From: Gemmiger sp. An120
GTDB lineage: Bacteria > Bacillota > Clostridia > Oscillospirales > Ruminococcaceae
Assembly: GCF_002160955.1 (NCBI RefSeq)
Contig: NZ_NFLN01000003.1
Coordinates: forward strand, 1 to 64,000
Reading direction: 5' to 3'
DNA: 64,000 nucleotides
A program made the translations under genes and the position numbers. Positions 32,948 through 42,807 of the stretch are shown piece by piece (the stretch's first letter is position 1; every line of letters starts with the position of its first letter). The notes below the pieces were generated by a model, which saw nothing but the letters and a program-made list of their open reading frames with translations, did not search any database and was not told where the DNA came from.

Positions 32948-34135
32948 TTATTCCTCCTTCAAATACTGCCAGGCGTAGCCCACCGTGGACACCACGCCCA
33001 GGCTGAACGCTGCGTCGTCCACGTCGAACCGGGTGGTATGGTGGCCGGCGCCGGTGCCGGCCTCGGGATTGCGGATGCCCAGGAAAGCCAGCACACCGGG
33101 GTACCGTTCCAGATACGCCGCCATGCTCTCGGTGGCAGACCAGGGTTCGCAGGGGGACACATGCCCGCTGCCGGCCCATTCTTCCACCGCATGGGCCGCG
33201 GCCGCCGCACAGGCCGGATCGTTCTGCACCACAAAGGGCGCCACCAGTTCCCGGGGATATTCCGCTGTACAGCCGTACATCTGCGCGGTAGTATCCACAA
33301 TCCGCTTGAACTCGCTGTAGGCACGCAGCCCCTCCTGCTTGTCAAAGAAGCGCAGCGAGCCCGCAAACTCAGCGGTATCGGGGATTACATTGCCCTTTTC
33401 CCCCGCATGGAAGGTGCCTACCCCCAGCGTTACCGTCTTGGCAGGATCAATGCCGGTGGCCCAGAGCATGCTCAGATTAGACAGGATCTGGGCGCCGCAC
33501 ATAATCGGGTTATGGCAGAGGTCGGGCCGGGAGATATGCCCGCCTTTGCCGTTCAGGCGCACGGTGTAGGCGGCCAGGCCGGCCATCCGGGCGCCGGGAT
33601 CCACGCTGATCTTGCCGGAATCCAGCCCCGCGTACACATGGATGGCCCAGGCGGTGTCCACCTGATACCGGGCCAGCGCGTCCAGCATGGGCTGCACGCC
33701 TTTGCCGGTTTCCTCCGCCTGTTCAAAGCAGAACAGCACCGTTCCGTGCAGACGGCTGCGGGCAGCGCTCAGCACCTTCATGGCGGACAGCAGCATTGCC
33801 ACATGGGCGTCGTGCCCGCAGGCGTGGGATATCCCGGGCGTGCCGGAAACTGCCGCCTTGGGACGGCACAGGTTTTCCGGCGACTCCTCCACCGGCAGCG
33901 CATCCATATCCGCCCGCAGCAGCACGGTTTTGCCCGGGCCGCATTCCAGCCGACCGATCAGGCCGTATTCCCCCACACGTTCCCAGGGAATGCCCAGCTC
34001 ATCCATCCGGCGGCAGATAAACGCGCTGGTTTCTTTTTCCGCCAGGCTCAGTTCCGGGTGCTCGTGCAGCCAGTGACGGTTCCGGATCGTTTCAGAGGCA
34101 ACCTCGTCCAGAAGCGCCCGCAGTTCAGCTTCCAT
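32948..34135 (-). CDS. M20-family amidohydrolase/peptidase
   Basis: 395 residues. Metal-binding motifs of M20D hydrolases are seen: DMDALPVEE, SHACGHDAHVAMLL, FCFEQAEETGKG and the C-terminal GAGHHTTRFDVDDAAF. It removes an acyl or amide group from amino-acid conjugates in the cytosol. It overlaps the aminotransferase gene by 11 bases and precedes the carrier remnant, suggesting uptake of an N-acyl amino acid or peptide, hydrolysis, then C-S lyase action. Confidence 0.93.
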   Translation of the reverse strand: MEAELRALLDEVASETIRNRHWLHEHPELSLAEKETSAFICRRMDELGIPWERVGEYGLIGRLECGPGKTVLLRADMDALPVEESPENLCRPKAAVSGTPGISHACGHDAHVAMLLSAMKVLSAARSRLHGTVLFCFEQAEETGKGVQPMLDALARYQVDTAWAIHVYAGLDSGKISVDPGARMAGLAAYTVRLNGKGGHISRPDLCHNPIMCGAQILSNLSMLWATGIDPAKTVTLGVGTFHAGEKGNVIPDTAEFAGSLRFFDKQEGLRAYSEFKRIVDTTAQMYGCTAEYPRELVAPFVVQNDPACAAAAAHAVEEWAGSGHVSPCEPWSATESMAAYLERYPGVLAFLGIRNPEAGTGAGHHTTRFDVDDAAFSLGVVSTVGYAWQYLKEE

Positions 34136-35333
34136 TTGCTTCCCCTTTCTTCAGCACGGCGGCCAGACGTTCCAGCGCCGTTTTCAAATTCGCCCGGGTG
34201 CAGCCGATGTTGAGCCGCAGATAGCCCTCGCCGCCGGGGCCGAACCAGGGGCCCGGCACGCAGATGACCCGCGCCTCCATCACCACCCGATGCAGCAGCT
34301 CTTCGTCGCTCAGGCCCAGCGGGCGGCAATCCAGCCAGCACAGGAAGGTGCCTTCCGGCCGGATAAACCGCACCTGGGGCAGCTCCCTGGCCAGGAACTC
34401 CTCCACCAGATCCCCGTTGCCCCGCAGATAGTCCAGCTCCTGCGCCAGCCATTCCTCCCCCTCGGGGGTGTAGCTGGCCGTCAGCCCGACAAGGCCGAAG
34501 GTGTTGCGGACATCCAGCGACATGGCCAGCTGCATCTGGTCGAACTTCTCTTTTACTTCCCGGTTGGGAATGATGGCCACCGCCGTTTTCAGCCCAGGAA
34601 TATTGAAGGTTTTGCTGGGGGCGGTCAGGCAGACGAACCGGTCCGCATACCGCGCATCCAGCGAGAGCAGCGGAGTATGGGGTTTGTCCGCCAGCAGGAT
34701 GTCCGAATGGATTTCGTCCGAGATGATGGCCACATTGTTTGCCAGGCAGATCTCCGCCAGGCGGCGCAGTTCTTCCGCTTCCCATACCCGGCCCACCGGG
34801 TTGTGGGGCGAACAGAGGATCAGCGCCTTGGTGGACGGGTCGGCAGCCAGCTGTTCCAGCTGTTCGTAGTCCATCACGAAACGGCCGTTTTCCTGCCGAA
34901 GCGGATTGTTGATCACCCGGCGGCCGGTCCGCCGCACGATGGTGGAGAAGGGATCATAGACCGGCGTCTGTACCAGGACGCCGTCCCCCTCTTCGGTAAA
35001 TACATGCAGGGCGATGTTGATGCCCGCCACCACGCTGGGCAGCGCGGTGATCCAGGCGGGGTCCACCTGCCAGCCATGCCGCTCTTTCTGCCACCAGCAA
35101 ACCGCATCATAGAACGGTTTCTGCGGCGCGCAGTAGCCCAGTACTTCCTTTTCCAGGCGCTCCCGCAGGGCCTGCAGCACATGGGGCGGGCAGGCAAAGT
35201 CCGAATCCGCCACCCACATGGGGATAAAGTCCTCCGGCACCTGGGTATTCAGATAATCCGCCACCATGGAACCGTTCCATTTCAGATCCCAGGTGGATTT
35301 TCTGTCGATCTCCCTGTCAAAATCAATCTTCAC
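34125..35333 (-). CDS. PatB/MalY-type PLP aminotransferase (likely cystathionine beta-lyase)
   Basis: 402 residues, fold-type I PLP enzyme. PLP Lys lies in TAPSKTFNIPGLK, the Asp pairing with the pyridine in IISDEIHSDIL, and the substrate Arg near the C-terminus (YLRLNIGCTR). This subfamily usually cleaves C-S bonds of cystathionine or cysteine conjugates rather than transaminating. GTG at 35333 is chosen because AAAGGAGG lies 9 bases upstream; an ATG at 35357 lies before that RBS. First gene of the operon. Confidence 0.9.
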   Translation of the reverse strand: MKIDFDREIDRKSTWDLKWNGSMVADYLNTQVPEDFIPMWVADSDFACPPHVLQALRERLEKEVLGYCAPQKPFYDAVCWWQKERHGWQVDPAWITALPSVVAGINIALHVFTEEGDGVLVQTPVYDPFSTIVRRTGRRVINNPLRQENGRFVMDYEQLEQLAADPSTKALILCSPHNPVGRVWEAEELRRLAEICLANNVAIISDEIHSDILLADKPHTPLLSLDARYADRFVCLTAPSKTFNIPGLKTAVAIIPNREVKEKFDQMQLAMSLDVRNTFGLVGLTASYTPEGEEWLAQELDYLRGNGDLVEEFLARELPQVRFIRPEGTFLCWLDCRPLGLSDEELLHRVVMEARVICVPGPWFGPGGEGYLRLNIGCTRANLKTALERLAAVLKKGEANGS

Positions 35334-35371
35334 GGGAGAGCGCCTCCTTTCTTGCACAACTGCCTTGGAAT

Positions 35372-35434
35372 TTATTTTAGTATCTATATTTTAGATACTA
35401 AAATAATAATGCCGAACTCGCCGCTGCTTGTCAA
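35372..35434 (-). promoter_or_regulatory. Promoter and long operator of the PatB-M20-carrier operon
   Basis: TTGACA (35429-35434) and TTATTA (35404-35409) at 19-bp spacing, or ATTATT at 18, on the minus strand. From the -10 through the start region runs a perfect inverted repeat: arms TTATTTTAGTATCT (35372-35385) and AGATACTAAAATAA (35393-35406) around ATATTTT. The core AGTATC...GATACT should bind a dimeric repressor. The regulator is not identified in the window. Confidence 0.75.
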
Positions 35435-35522
35435 GGGTGTCGGATTGTTTTCCCTGTTTTGAATAAATTTTTGTACTTTGTACCGTCATTGTTACCAAAC
35501 GCTTTATTAATTCAAAAAAACA

Positions 35523-35551
35523 TTGACAAACCCATAATCACCTGCTATAAT
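35523..35551 (+). promoter_or_regulatory. Promoter of tRNA-Ala
   Basis: TTGACA (35523-35528), 17-bp spacer, TATAAT (35546-35551): a full consensus promoter 42 bases before the tRNA. Confidence 0.85.
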
Positions 35552-35592
35552 AATCAAGCAGTCGACAAACGGCTGCTGACAGGTGAACATGT

Positions 35593-35668
<76 letters not shown>

Positions 35669-35729
35669 GATGAATCCGGACTTTGCACCGATGGGTGAGG
35701 GTTCGGATTTATTTTTGTCCACACAGATG

Positions 35730-35765
35730 AAAAAGGCGTTTCCGGCAGGAGACGCCTCTTTCTTG
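35730..35765 (+). terminator. Terminator downstream of tRNA-Ala
   Basis: AGGCGTTTCC-GGCA-GGAGACGCCT (one mismatch) followed by CTTTCTT. A weaker hairpin (AATCCG...CGGATT, 35672-35711) ending in TTTATTTTT lies nearer the tRNA. Confidence 0.7.
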
Positions 35766-35787
35766 TGCAGCTGGGTTGCAGACAACA

Positions 35788-35840
35788 AAAAGCCGATATT
35801 CCATTGCCTCTGCTTGGGCATTGGAATATCGGTTTTGTAT
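35788..35840. terminator. Terminator shared by the tRNA and the convergent surface protein operon
   Basis: 16-bp stem CCGATATTCCATTGCC / GGCATTGGAATATCGG (one mismatch), 8-base loop, flanked by AAAAAG and GGTTTTG, so usable from both sides. It lies 35 bases after the stop of the surface protein gene. Confidence 0.8.
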
Positions 35841-35872
35841 TTTCGGGATTGGCTGTCCGCCTAGTTACTTTC

Positions 35873-38800
35873 TTAGCGGCGGCGGAACCAAAGGATGGCT
35901 GCCAAAACTGCTGCCAGAAGTACGCCCCCGCCGGCAACCGGAATAACCGGGAAACCGGATGCGGGTTCGTCTGCCGCTTCTTCCGGGGCAGGGGTGCTGG
36001 TATCCGGCGCCGGTGTGGGGCTGGCGGACAGTTCCGCCGGCTCTTCCGCCACAAGGAAGTAGAGGGAGCAATGTTCCAGCGGCAGAGAAACGCGGCCGTC
36101 CTCCCCTACCGTTACCGTGGCGATCCGTTCTGCGTCTCCGGTCTCGGGCAGCCAGTACAGCCCGCACTGCATGCCGGTAAATGCCGAAGTGTTTACCACC
36201 AGTTCCAGCTGCGCAGGGCCGGGCAGCTGGCCGGAATACTCGGTTTCAAACCCGTACCAGGGTGCGCCTGCCGCGATTTTGGCAATGCGGTCGGCCGTTT
36301 CGTTGTCCACGCCCAGGGTCACACCGGCGGCAAAGACCCCGCCGGGCAGTTCGGTGGAGACAAGCTCGCTGCCGCGGAACACCCAGGCAAAGCCTTCGCC
36401 CTCCAGCCGCAGTTCGGCGTCCGGCCGGTTGGCCAGCAGTTCAAAGGCTTTCTGGCTGACCTTGTCCTGGACCGTTACATCCAGGCGCACGCTGTCGGGC
36501 TGGGCCTTGAACGCATCGATCACCTGCTGCGCGCTGAACAGTTCGCTTTGGGTGGGCCGGGACGAGGCTTCCGGCCGGTTTTCCGCACTGGCATGCGGCG
36601 TGGGAGAGGGCATGGCTGTTGGGGTTGCCGTGGGCGCGGTGCCAGACCCACCGTCACCAGAGCCGGGAGTGGGCTCGGGTGTAGCGGATCCGCCGCCCCC
36701 CGTGGTTTCCAGCTTGCCGCTGGTGATCACATACTCGGAACAATGGTCAATGGTGATCACATAGCACCGGGTGGCCGCGTCATAGGTCACGTCGATCACT
36801 TCGGCGGGCACAATGGAGCCGTCCGCCTTGACCCAGTACAGATACAGCTGCTCCACGCCGCCGGAAGGAAGCTGGCTGGCTTTGATGGACAGGGTGGCCC
36901 GGCCCGGCAGCTGGCCGTTGTGGCTCAGGTTGACCTCCTGCAGGATCTTGTTCTGCTCGCTCTGCGGCAGCTTGTCCACTGCGGCCTGGGCCTGGTCGGA
37001 GAGTTCGTCCTCCACATTCAGCTCGGTGTCGATCGTGGTGTTTTGGATCTTTTCAAAACTCCAGCGGGCCATCTCCCGGGATTCGGTATCCAGGATGGGG
37101 AACTGCGCGGGCATATCCGCCTCCTGGATGGCGGCGAACGCCTCGGCGGACATCTTCATGCCGCCCTCGCCGGTCTCGCTTTTCTCCACCGGCAGCAACA
37201 GGGTTCCATCCTCTACCTGGGTGGTGGAAACATCCACGTTCAGGGTGGTGAGCGCCGCATCCGCGTAATAGGGAGAGGCGTACAGATGCACCGTTTTGCC
37301 TTCCAGTTCGGTATCCGGGTCATCCAGTTTCAGCACTTTCAGGATGGGCGCAGGGTTTCCGTTCCAGTAGTTCTGAGGCAGGTTCACGGTGTAGGCGGCA
37401 TCCCCCATCACCGTGGTCAGGATGGCCACGTCGGTGGTGTTGCCGGTAAACCGGCTCCACCGGGCGGTAAAGTCCTGGGTAATATTCACCTGATACTGCT
37501 GGGCCAGCGCGATGCCGTTGTTCTGCAGGGTGCAGTAGTACAGCTGGGCACCGTCCACGCCGGTGGCGCAATTGTCCACCAGCGTATTTTCCAGCCGCAG
37601 ACCGCCCATGAGCATGCCCGAAACGCCGGTGGTGCAGTTTTGGATCTGGCAGCGGCGGATCGTAAAGGGAATCCTAATTCCCTGCATGCTGTCTCCCAGC
37701 TGCTGGACGCCGCCCCGTTTGCCGCCGCCGTCCACCACCAGGTCTTCCAGCGCGAAGCTGGCCGAGGGGGCGTTTACCTGGATGATAAATCCGCCCTCCG
37801 CGTCCGGGTCCCCGGTAAAGCGGGCGGGATTCTCCGGGTCAGCACTGCGCAGGATCAGGTTTTTGCCGCTGAGATTCAGGTCCATGGGATACTCCCCGCC
37901 TTCCAGCAGCACCAGCACCGGGGTACTGGTCATGGTGATGCTCTCCAGCACCGACGGCAGGGTATCCGGGTTTGCGGTATAGGTTTCGGTTTCTTCCCTG
38001 GACTGCACCGTAAAGGTGTGGCCAATGGTCACCGTCTCCGGGGTTTTGCTTGTGTCGCAGCCAAAGGGATCGTTGTCGCTGGGGCGCTTGAGCTGAATCA
38101 CCGCGTACACATCGCAGCTGCCGCTCTTGCCGCCAGGGGTCAGGGTCACGCCAAAGCAGTTGCCCTCCGGGTTGGCGTAGCCGTTGCCCGGGAAAGCCCC
38201 GTCAGTTTCATCGGAATGGGTGATCTGCTTTTCGATCCGCAGCACCTCCGGGTCGGAGGTATAGAACTGGATGTTCTCCACCAGTTCGGCGGCAAAGCTG
38301 TAGTAACGGTCCATTTGGGTGGGATCGGCATACTGTTCCTGGGCTATGTACTGCATGGAATAGAGATAGACATCAAAGCTGCCATCCTCGGTGAAACGGG
38401 CGGTTTGCACCGGCTGGGGATTGCGGCCGCTGACCCCGGCCAGATCGCCGGTAAACTGCAGCGTTTCGTTGTAGTTGCGGCGGCTGCCGTCCAGGCCCTT
38501 GGAGTAGTAGGTAGCCGATGCCGGATACCGGATAAAGGTGTAGACGATCCGGCGCACCGTATCCCCCACCCGGATCTCCACGGTGGCCTCACCGGGTACC
38601 TGCTCCGCGTTCAGGTCCACCCGCACGCCGGACAGGCCCTCTTTCCAGACCACCGTCAGGTTCTGGGCCGCCGTACCGGTAACCACCGGTGCCGCGGTAA
38701 GGGGAAGCGCCTGGCCGTTATTGTCCTTTACGGCGTAGATGGTGCCGGGCTGCGCCTGACCGTTCAGTTCAAGGGTTTTCAGCGCGTCGCTCTGCAGAGG

Positions 38801-40396
38801 GGTCGTTCTGTTGCCGTTGTTGTTCATGCCGTCCAGGGTATAGGCCACCGTCCCCACAGACTCGCCATTTCGGGAAACGGTCAGGGTGCGGGATTCACTG
38901 ACAGCGTTTTCCGCCAGGGCTGCCAGGCACAGCCCCCACACCTGGCTGGTTTTGCCACTGCTGTCGGTGAAGTTCAGCAGCCGGGGCGTGGCCTGGATAA
39001 GGTACGGGTCGGCGCTGTCGGCCACCGTAATGCCGCTCTGTTCCAGTTCTTCCCGGGTGGCGGCGGGGCGGCCGTCAATCAGCGGGATCAGGGCATAGCC
39101 CTCGTACAGGGTAGCTATATTAAGGCTTGTCATGCTGGTATACTGGTATGAATAGGGCGGCAGCGAAGGGTTCATGCTGAAGCTGGCCAGCCAGTAGGCA
39201 GGGGCGGCCTTTACCTGCAGATTTACCACGGCCGGGCTGGCCATTCCCGGCAGGTTTGCCGTCAGGGTCCAGGAAGTATCCGCCGGGTTCACATCGGCGC
39301 TGGTCAGCGCGTAGTCCACCCGCAGGGTAACGCCATCTTCCTGCAGGGTGGCGGTAATGCCCGCCGGCAGGTTCTTTTGCAGATACTGCTCATCCAGCCG
39401 GATGGGCTGGGCACCGCTGGACGGGTTTGTGTTCTGAGGATACAGACGCAGCAGGAAGCTGCCGGACTGGCCCGCCTCCAGCTGCACCCCGGTATCCGGC
39501 ATCCAGTACTCGCTTCCTGTGCCGCTCCAGCTGTACCAGCTGCCCCACCAGCCAGCGTTGATATAGGATATCTCCAGGCTGTGCGGCTAGCTGTCCAGCT
39601 TGCCGGTCCAGGTAAGCTGGCCGCTTACCGGCTGATGCGCGGCCAGCTCCGCCAGCTTTTCAGTTGGGGTGAACACCAGGCCGTACCCCTCGCTTGTCCG
39701 GGGATCGGTAAAATACTCCGCAATGCTCCCGGTCAGCTGCATGTCCGCGGCGATCCAGTCCATGTTGGGCTGGATATACCGCAAGGCATCGCTGGTTACA
39801 TTCAGGTACACACTTGCCGCATACAGATCCGGGCCGGCAGCCTGGATGGTCAGCGGCACGTTTGTCGGCCCTTCTACCGTTACCCCCGCGTTGGGGATTG
39901 TGATGGACAGGCTCTCCTCCCCCGCGGTCAGCTTCAATGTCATCCCGAAATCCGGGCTGGCCTGGGCCAGCAGCTGGGTCAGCACCACGCTGGTATTGAC
40001 CTGCACGCCGTACTGGGCATACGTATCGTGCAGCGGGACAAACTTCACGGCGTCTTCCGGCACAAGGGTGTCGCCCAGATACAGCTGGACGGTGGTCTCG
40101 CTTTGGGTCAGCGGGTGGTCCGCATCGCCCCGGCACAGGGTGATCTCCCCGAAAGACAGCTTCAGGACCGGGATCGTACTCCCATCCCGCAGGGTATCGG
40201 TCACATAGGGCATGTCATTCTGCCCGGTTTCGTGCTTATGCAGCAGAATCAGCTCCTGCCCGGCATCGTTTACCGCCTGCGGCGCGGGGGCATCCTCCGC
40301 CCGTACCGGGGTTGCCGGCAGCAGCACACCCCACAGCAGCGCCGCACTCAGCGCCGCCGCAGCGGTCCGCCGCATGCGCTCAAACAATCTCTTCAT
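35873..40396 (-). pseudogene. Giant beta-helix surface protein, interrupted by an in-frame TAG
   Basis: One continuous frame of 1508 codons from ATG 40396 (AGGAGG upstream), broken only by TAG at 39587-39589 (codon 270; KLDS-stop-PHSLEIS). A signal peptide (about 1-35) leads into all-beta modules and a right-handed beta-helix stretch with repeated N/C-T-G turns (IQNCTTGVSG, VDNCATGVDGAQLYYC). A Pro/Thr/Ser linker (PEPTPGSGDGG ... MPSPTPHAS), a further beta domain and a C-terminal membrane anchor (VAGGGVLLAAVLAAILWFRRR) follow. No LPXTG motif. Probably an adhesin or glycan-binding protein. Third gene of the BlaI-M56 operon, 25 bases after M56. Confidence 0.82.
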
Positions 40397-40421
40397 TTTC
40401 CGTTTCCTCCTGTCGGCGGGT

Positions 40422-42173
40422 TCAGCCCGCCTTGCGCATCTCACATTCCAACCGGCTCAGCGGGTACAGGCACAGCGGATCCTCATAGCTTTCCACCGTC
40501 ACCCGCACCCCGCCTTCGCTGGTATTCTCCCACCCGGTCACACACATACGGGGTGTGGAGGTTGTTTCATAGTAATAGGTTCCTGCCGCGGCATCGAACA
40601 CAGCGGGGTCACGGCAGGAAAAATCCTCCAGGTCAAAATATTCCCGGGCCAGCTGTTCCATCCGGGCGGGAGAAAAGGGGGACGTCTCTCCTTTGTCCTG
40701 GATTGCACTGGCCATGCACACCCGGGCTACCGTTACGGGGGAAAGGCTCTGCGCCTCAAAATCCCCGGGCTCCAGCTCGGCGCACAGCCGTACCGCCAGC
40801 CGGGCGGCCTCACTGCCGGTATCCGCCCGGCGCATGCTCTCGTACTTGGCCTGGGGCATCAGACAGTCCACAAAAGGCTCCGGACGGTAGCCGGTGCGCA
40901 CCATATGAGCCACCAGTACGCCTTCACCGGAAGCATATACCCCCGCGCCGTCCTGCACGGTCACCTGGATGTAGAGCTCCGCCGCATCGGCACTGTTGCA
41001 GTACAGCCGCATCCCGTCGATCTCCAGACGCATGCCGGCCAGTTCCTCATACAATGGTGCAAAATAGGCCGCATCCATGCTGGCCTGCCCGGCCAGCGCC
41101 AGGGGATCGGCATTTTCCAGCCCTTCCGCCAGCCGCCAGGCTGCCGCGCGGAACAGATCCCGGTCGGCTTCGCTTACAAAGGGCGAGGATACCGGCAGGT
41201 AGGTATCCGCCCGAACCAGCGGATTGGTGGCGGTACACAGGAAACAGGCCACCATCGCAGCCCCCAGCAGCAGTTCGGCCCAGCGGGGCAGCCGTTTCCA
41301 GGCCAGCACGCCCCGCACACGCTGGCTCACATCCCGGTCACCAAACGCCGCATAGCCGTTCCAGCCGGAGCGGCGGCCGGCCCAATCCACCAATGCCTGG
41401 GCATAGGCCAGCTGCTGCTGCCGTTCCAGCCCGCGCAGCACCCGGGCGTCGCAGGCGCGCTCGATGTCCTGCGCCATCCGGCGGCGGGCCAGCCACACCA
41501 GCGGGTTGAACCAGTGCAGCGCCAGCGCCAGATTGGCCGCCATAAGCACCACATGGTCGCCCCAGCGAATATGGGTAAACTCATGCAGCAGGATGTACTC
41601 CCTCCCGTGTGGCTGTTCCCACAAGGAAAGCGGCAGCAGCACCCGGGGATGCACCAGCCCAAACACCAGCGGGCCCCGCACCGCACCGGTACACAGCACC
41701 GGAGAGGGCTTGCGCTGCCCCGCACGGGCCGCATAGGAGGCGGTTTCGTTTTCCGGCAGGCGATAGGCGGTGGTCAGGGAGATCCGCTGCCACAGGTACT
41801 GCGCTGCCATATACAGCAGCATGGCAGCGGCCCCTGCCGCCCAGATCCCGCAGGCCAGGCCCAGCAGCTGCTTGTACGCCAGATTCTGCCCGGCCGCCAG
41901 CGATTGTTCGCCCAGGGCGGCTGTGTCCAGATAGGCTATGCTCAGCAGCGCGCCGCCGGGTTTTTCCAGCCGTCCCGGAATCAGGTTGTACACACTGAAC
42001 CCGCTGGGAAAGGAATACGGAACCAGCAGCCGGAACAAAAAGGGCAGCCACACCAGGCAGCGGAACCCGGCGGCTCCGTACTGGCGCAGGGCCCAGCGCC
42101 ATACCAGCACCATCGCCAACAGGATGGTTGAGGCGATGCTCATATTGAGCACCGACAGAAATGCTTGCATCAT
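40422..42173 (-). CDS. M56-family (BlaR1-like) membrane metalloprotease sensor
   Basis: 583 residues. Four membrane helices (near 10-28, 35-55, 105-128 and 300-320) enclose the zinc-protease loop with HEFTH (about residue 199) and downstream ERACDARVL. The roughly 260-residue C-terminal part after the last helix would be outside and is the presumed sensor. It has no penicillin-binding SxxK or KTG motif that I can find, so beta-lactams are an unlikely signal. Such proteins cleave or inactivate a cognate BlaI repressor, encoded 30 bases upstream. Start fixed by GGAGG 7 bases before the first of two ATGs. Confidence 0.9.
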   Translation of the reverse strand: MMQAFLSVLNMSIASTILLAMVLVWRWALRQYGAAGFRCLVWLPFLFRLLVPYSFPSGFSVYNLIPGRLEKPGGALLSIAYLDTAALGEQSLAAGQNLAYKQLLGLACGIWAAGAAAMLLYMAAQYLWQRISLTTAYRLPENETASYAARAGQRKPSPVLCTGAVRGPLVFGLVHPRVLLPLSLWEQPHGREYILLHEFTHIRWGDHVVLMAANLALALHWFNPLVWLARRRMAQDIERACDARVLRGLERQQQLAYAQALVDWAGRRSGWNGYAAFGDRDVSQRVRGVLAWKRLPRWAELLLGAAMVACFLCTATNPLVRADTYLPVSSPFVSEADRDLFRAAAWRLAEGLENADPLALAGQASMDAAYFAPLYEELAGMRLEIDGMRLYCNSADAAELYIQVTVQDGAGVYASGEGVLVAHMVRTGYRPEPFVDCLMPQAKYESMRRADTGSEAARLAVRLCAELEPGDFEAQSLSPVTVARVCMASAIQDKGETSPFSPARMEQLAREYFDLEDFSCRDPAVFDAAAGTYYYETTSTPRMCVTGWENTSEGGVRVTVESYEDPLCLYPLSRLECEMRKAG

Positions 42174-42203
42174 CCGGATGCCTCCATTTTATCCTGTACC
42201 CAC

Positions 42204-42575
42204 CTATTGTTCTTTCTTTTTCTCGTCAAGCAGGGCCTGCAGTTCTTCCAGCGTGCCGGCTGACACCTGCTCGGAGGACAGGAAATTGGCAAACAGGCTG
42301 GTAAAGCTGCCGCCAAACATCTTATCCAGCAGGCTGCTGGTCTCGGAATGCTGTACCTGGCTGCGGCTTACCAGCGGCTCCACCCAATATTTGGGGTTCT
42401 GGCGGCGGATCGCGCCCTTGCCTTCCAGCCGCTTGAGCACAATATAGGTGGTACTCTTTTTCCAGCCATACTGCGCCATAAGATCCTCGGCTATCCGGGT
42501 TGCCATCACACGGCCATTCTCCCACAGATACTGCATAACCGTCAGCTCCGCATCGAATAGTTTGATGGGCTCCAT
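42204..42575 (-). CDS. BlaI/MecI-family repressor
   Basis: 123 residues: winged helix (LFDAELTVMQYLWENGRVMATRIAEDL, recognition helix WKKSTTYIVLKRLEGKGAIRR) and a C-terminal dimerisation tail. It ends in TAG, showing that TAG is a stop codon in this genome. GAAAGGAGG precedes the ATG at 42575. Three copies of one operator flank its own and the divergent promoter. The M56 protease gene follows directly, as in bla/mec-type systems. Confidence 0.92.
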   Translation of the reverse strand: MEPIKLFDAELTVMQYLWENGRVMATRIAEDLMAQYGWKKSTTYIVLKRLEGKGAIRRQNPKYWVEPLVSRSQVQHSETSSLLDKMFGGSFTSLFANFLSSEQVSAGTLEELQALLDEKKKEQ

Positions 42576-42606
42576 GGCAGCCTCCTTTCTTTCCACGCAC
42601 GAATTA

Positions 42607-42665
42607 TTTTATCGCAACAAAATTCTTCGTTTTTCAGGATACGCGTCTCCGGCCCGCCTTGTCAA
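42607..42665 (-). promoter_or_regulatory. blaI-operon promoter with operator 1
   Basis: Minus-strand TTGACA (42660-42665), 18-bp spacer, TATCCT (42636-42641). Operator TTTTATCGCAACAAAATT lies at 42607-42624, within the first bases of the transcript, giving autorepression. Confidence 0.8.
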
Positions 42666-42681
42666 GGCTTTTTCGGAAAAT

Positions 42682-42757
42682 TTTTATCGTAATAAAATTT
42701 TTGTTGACTTTTTCCTTAACCGGTGGTATGCTCTGGTTGTTTTATCGAAGTAAAATT
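42682..42757 (+). promoter_or_regulatory. Lipoprotein promoter flanked by operators 2 and 3
   Basis: TTGACT (42704-42709), 17-bp spacer, TATGCT (42727-42732). Operator 2, TTTTATCGTAATAAAATT (42682-42699), ends 4 bp before the -35. Operator 3, TTTTATCGAAGTAAAATT (42740-42757), covers the start site. With operator 1 they share TTTTATCG-N-A-(A/G)-N-AAAATT. Binding on both sides would hold the promoter off tightly. Confidence 0.82.
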
Positions 42758-42807
42758 CTTCATGGCACGACATATTCTCATTCTGAGCCTACAAAGGAGT
42801 GTCTTTT

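Noticed and set aside
35765-39151. Open frame of over 1100 codons on the plus strand opposite the surface protein
   Set aside because: Antisense shadow of a GC-rich gene, starting within a terminator region; no domain or RBS.
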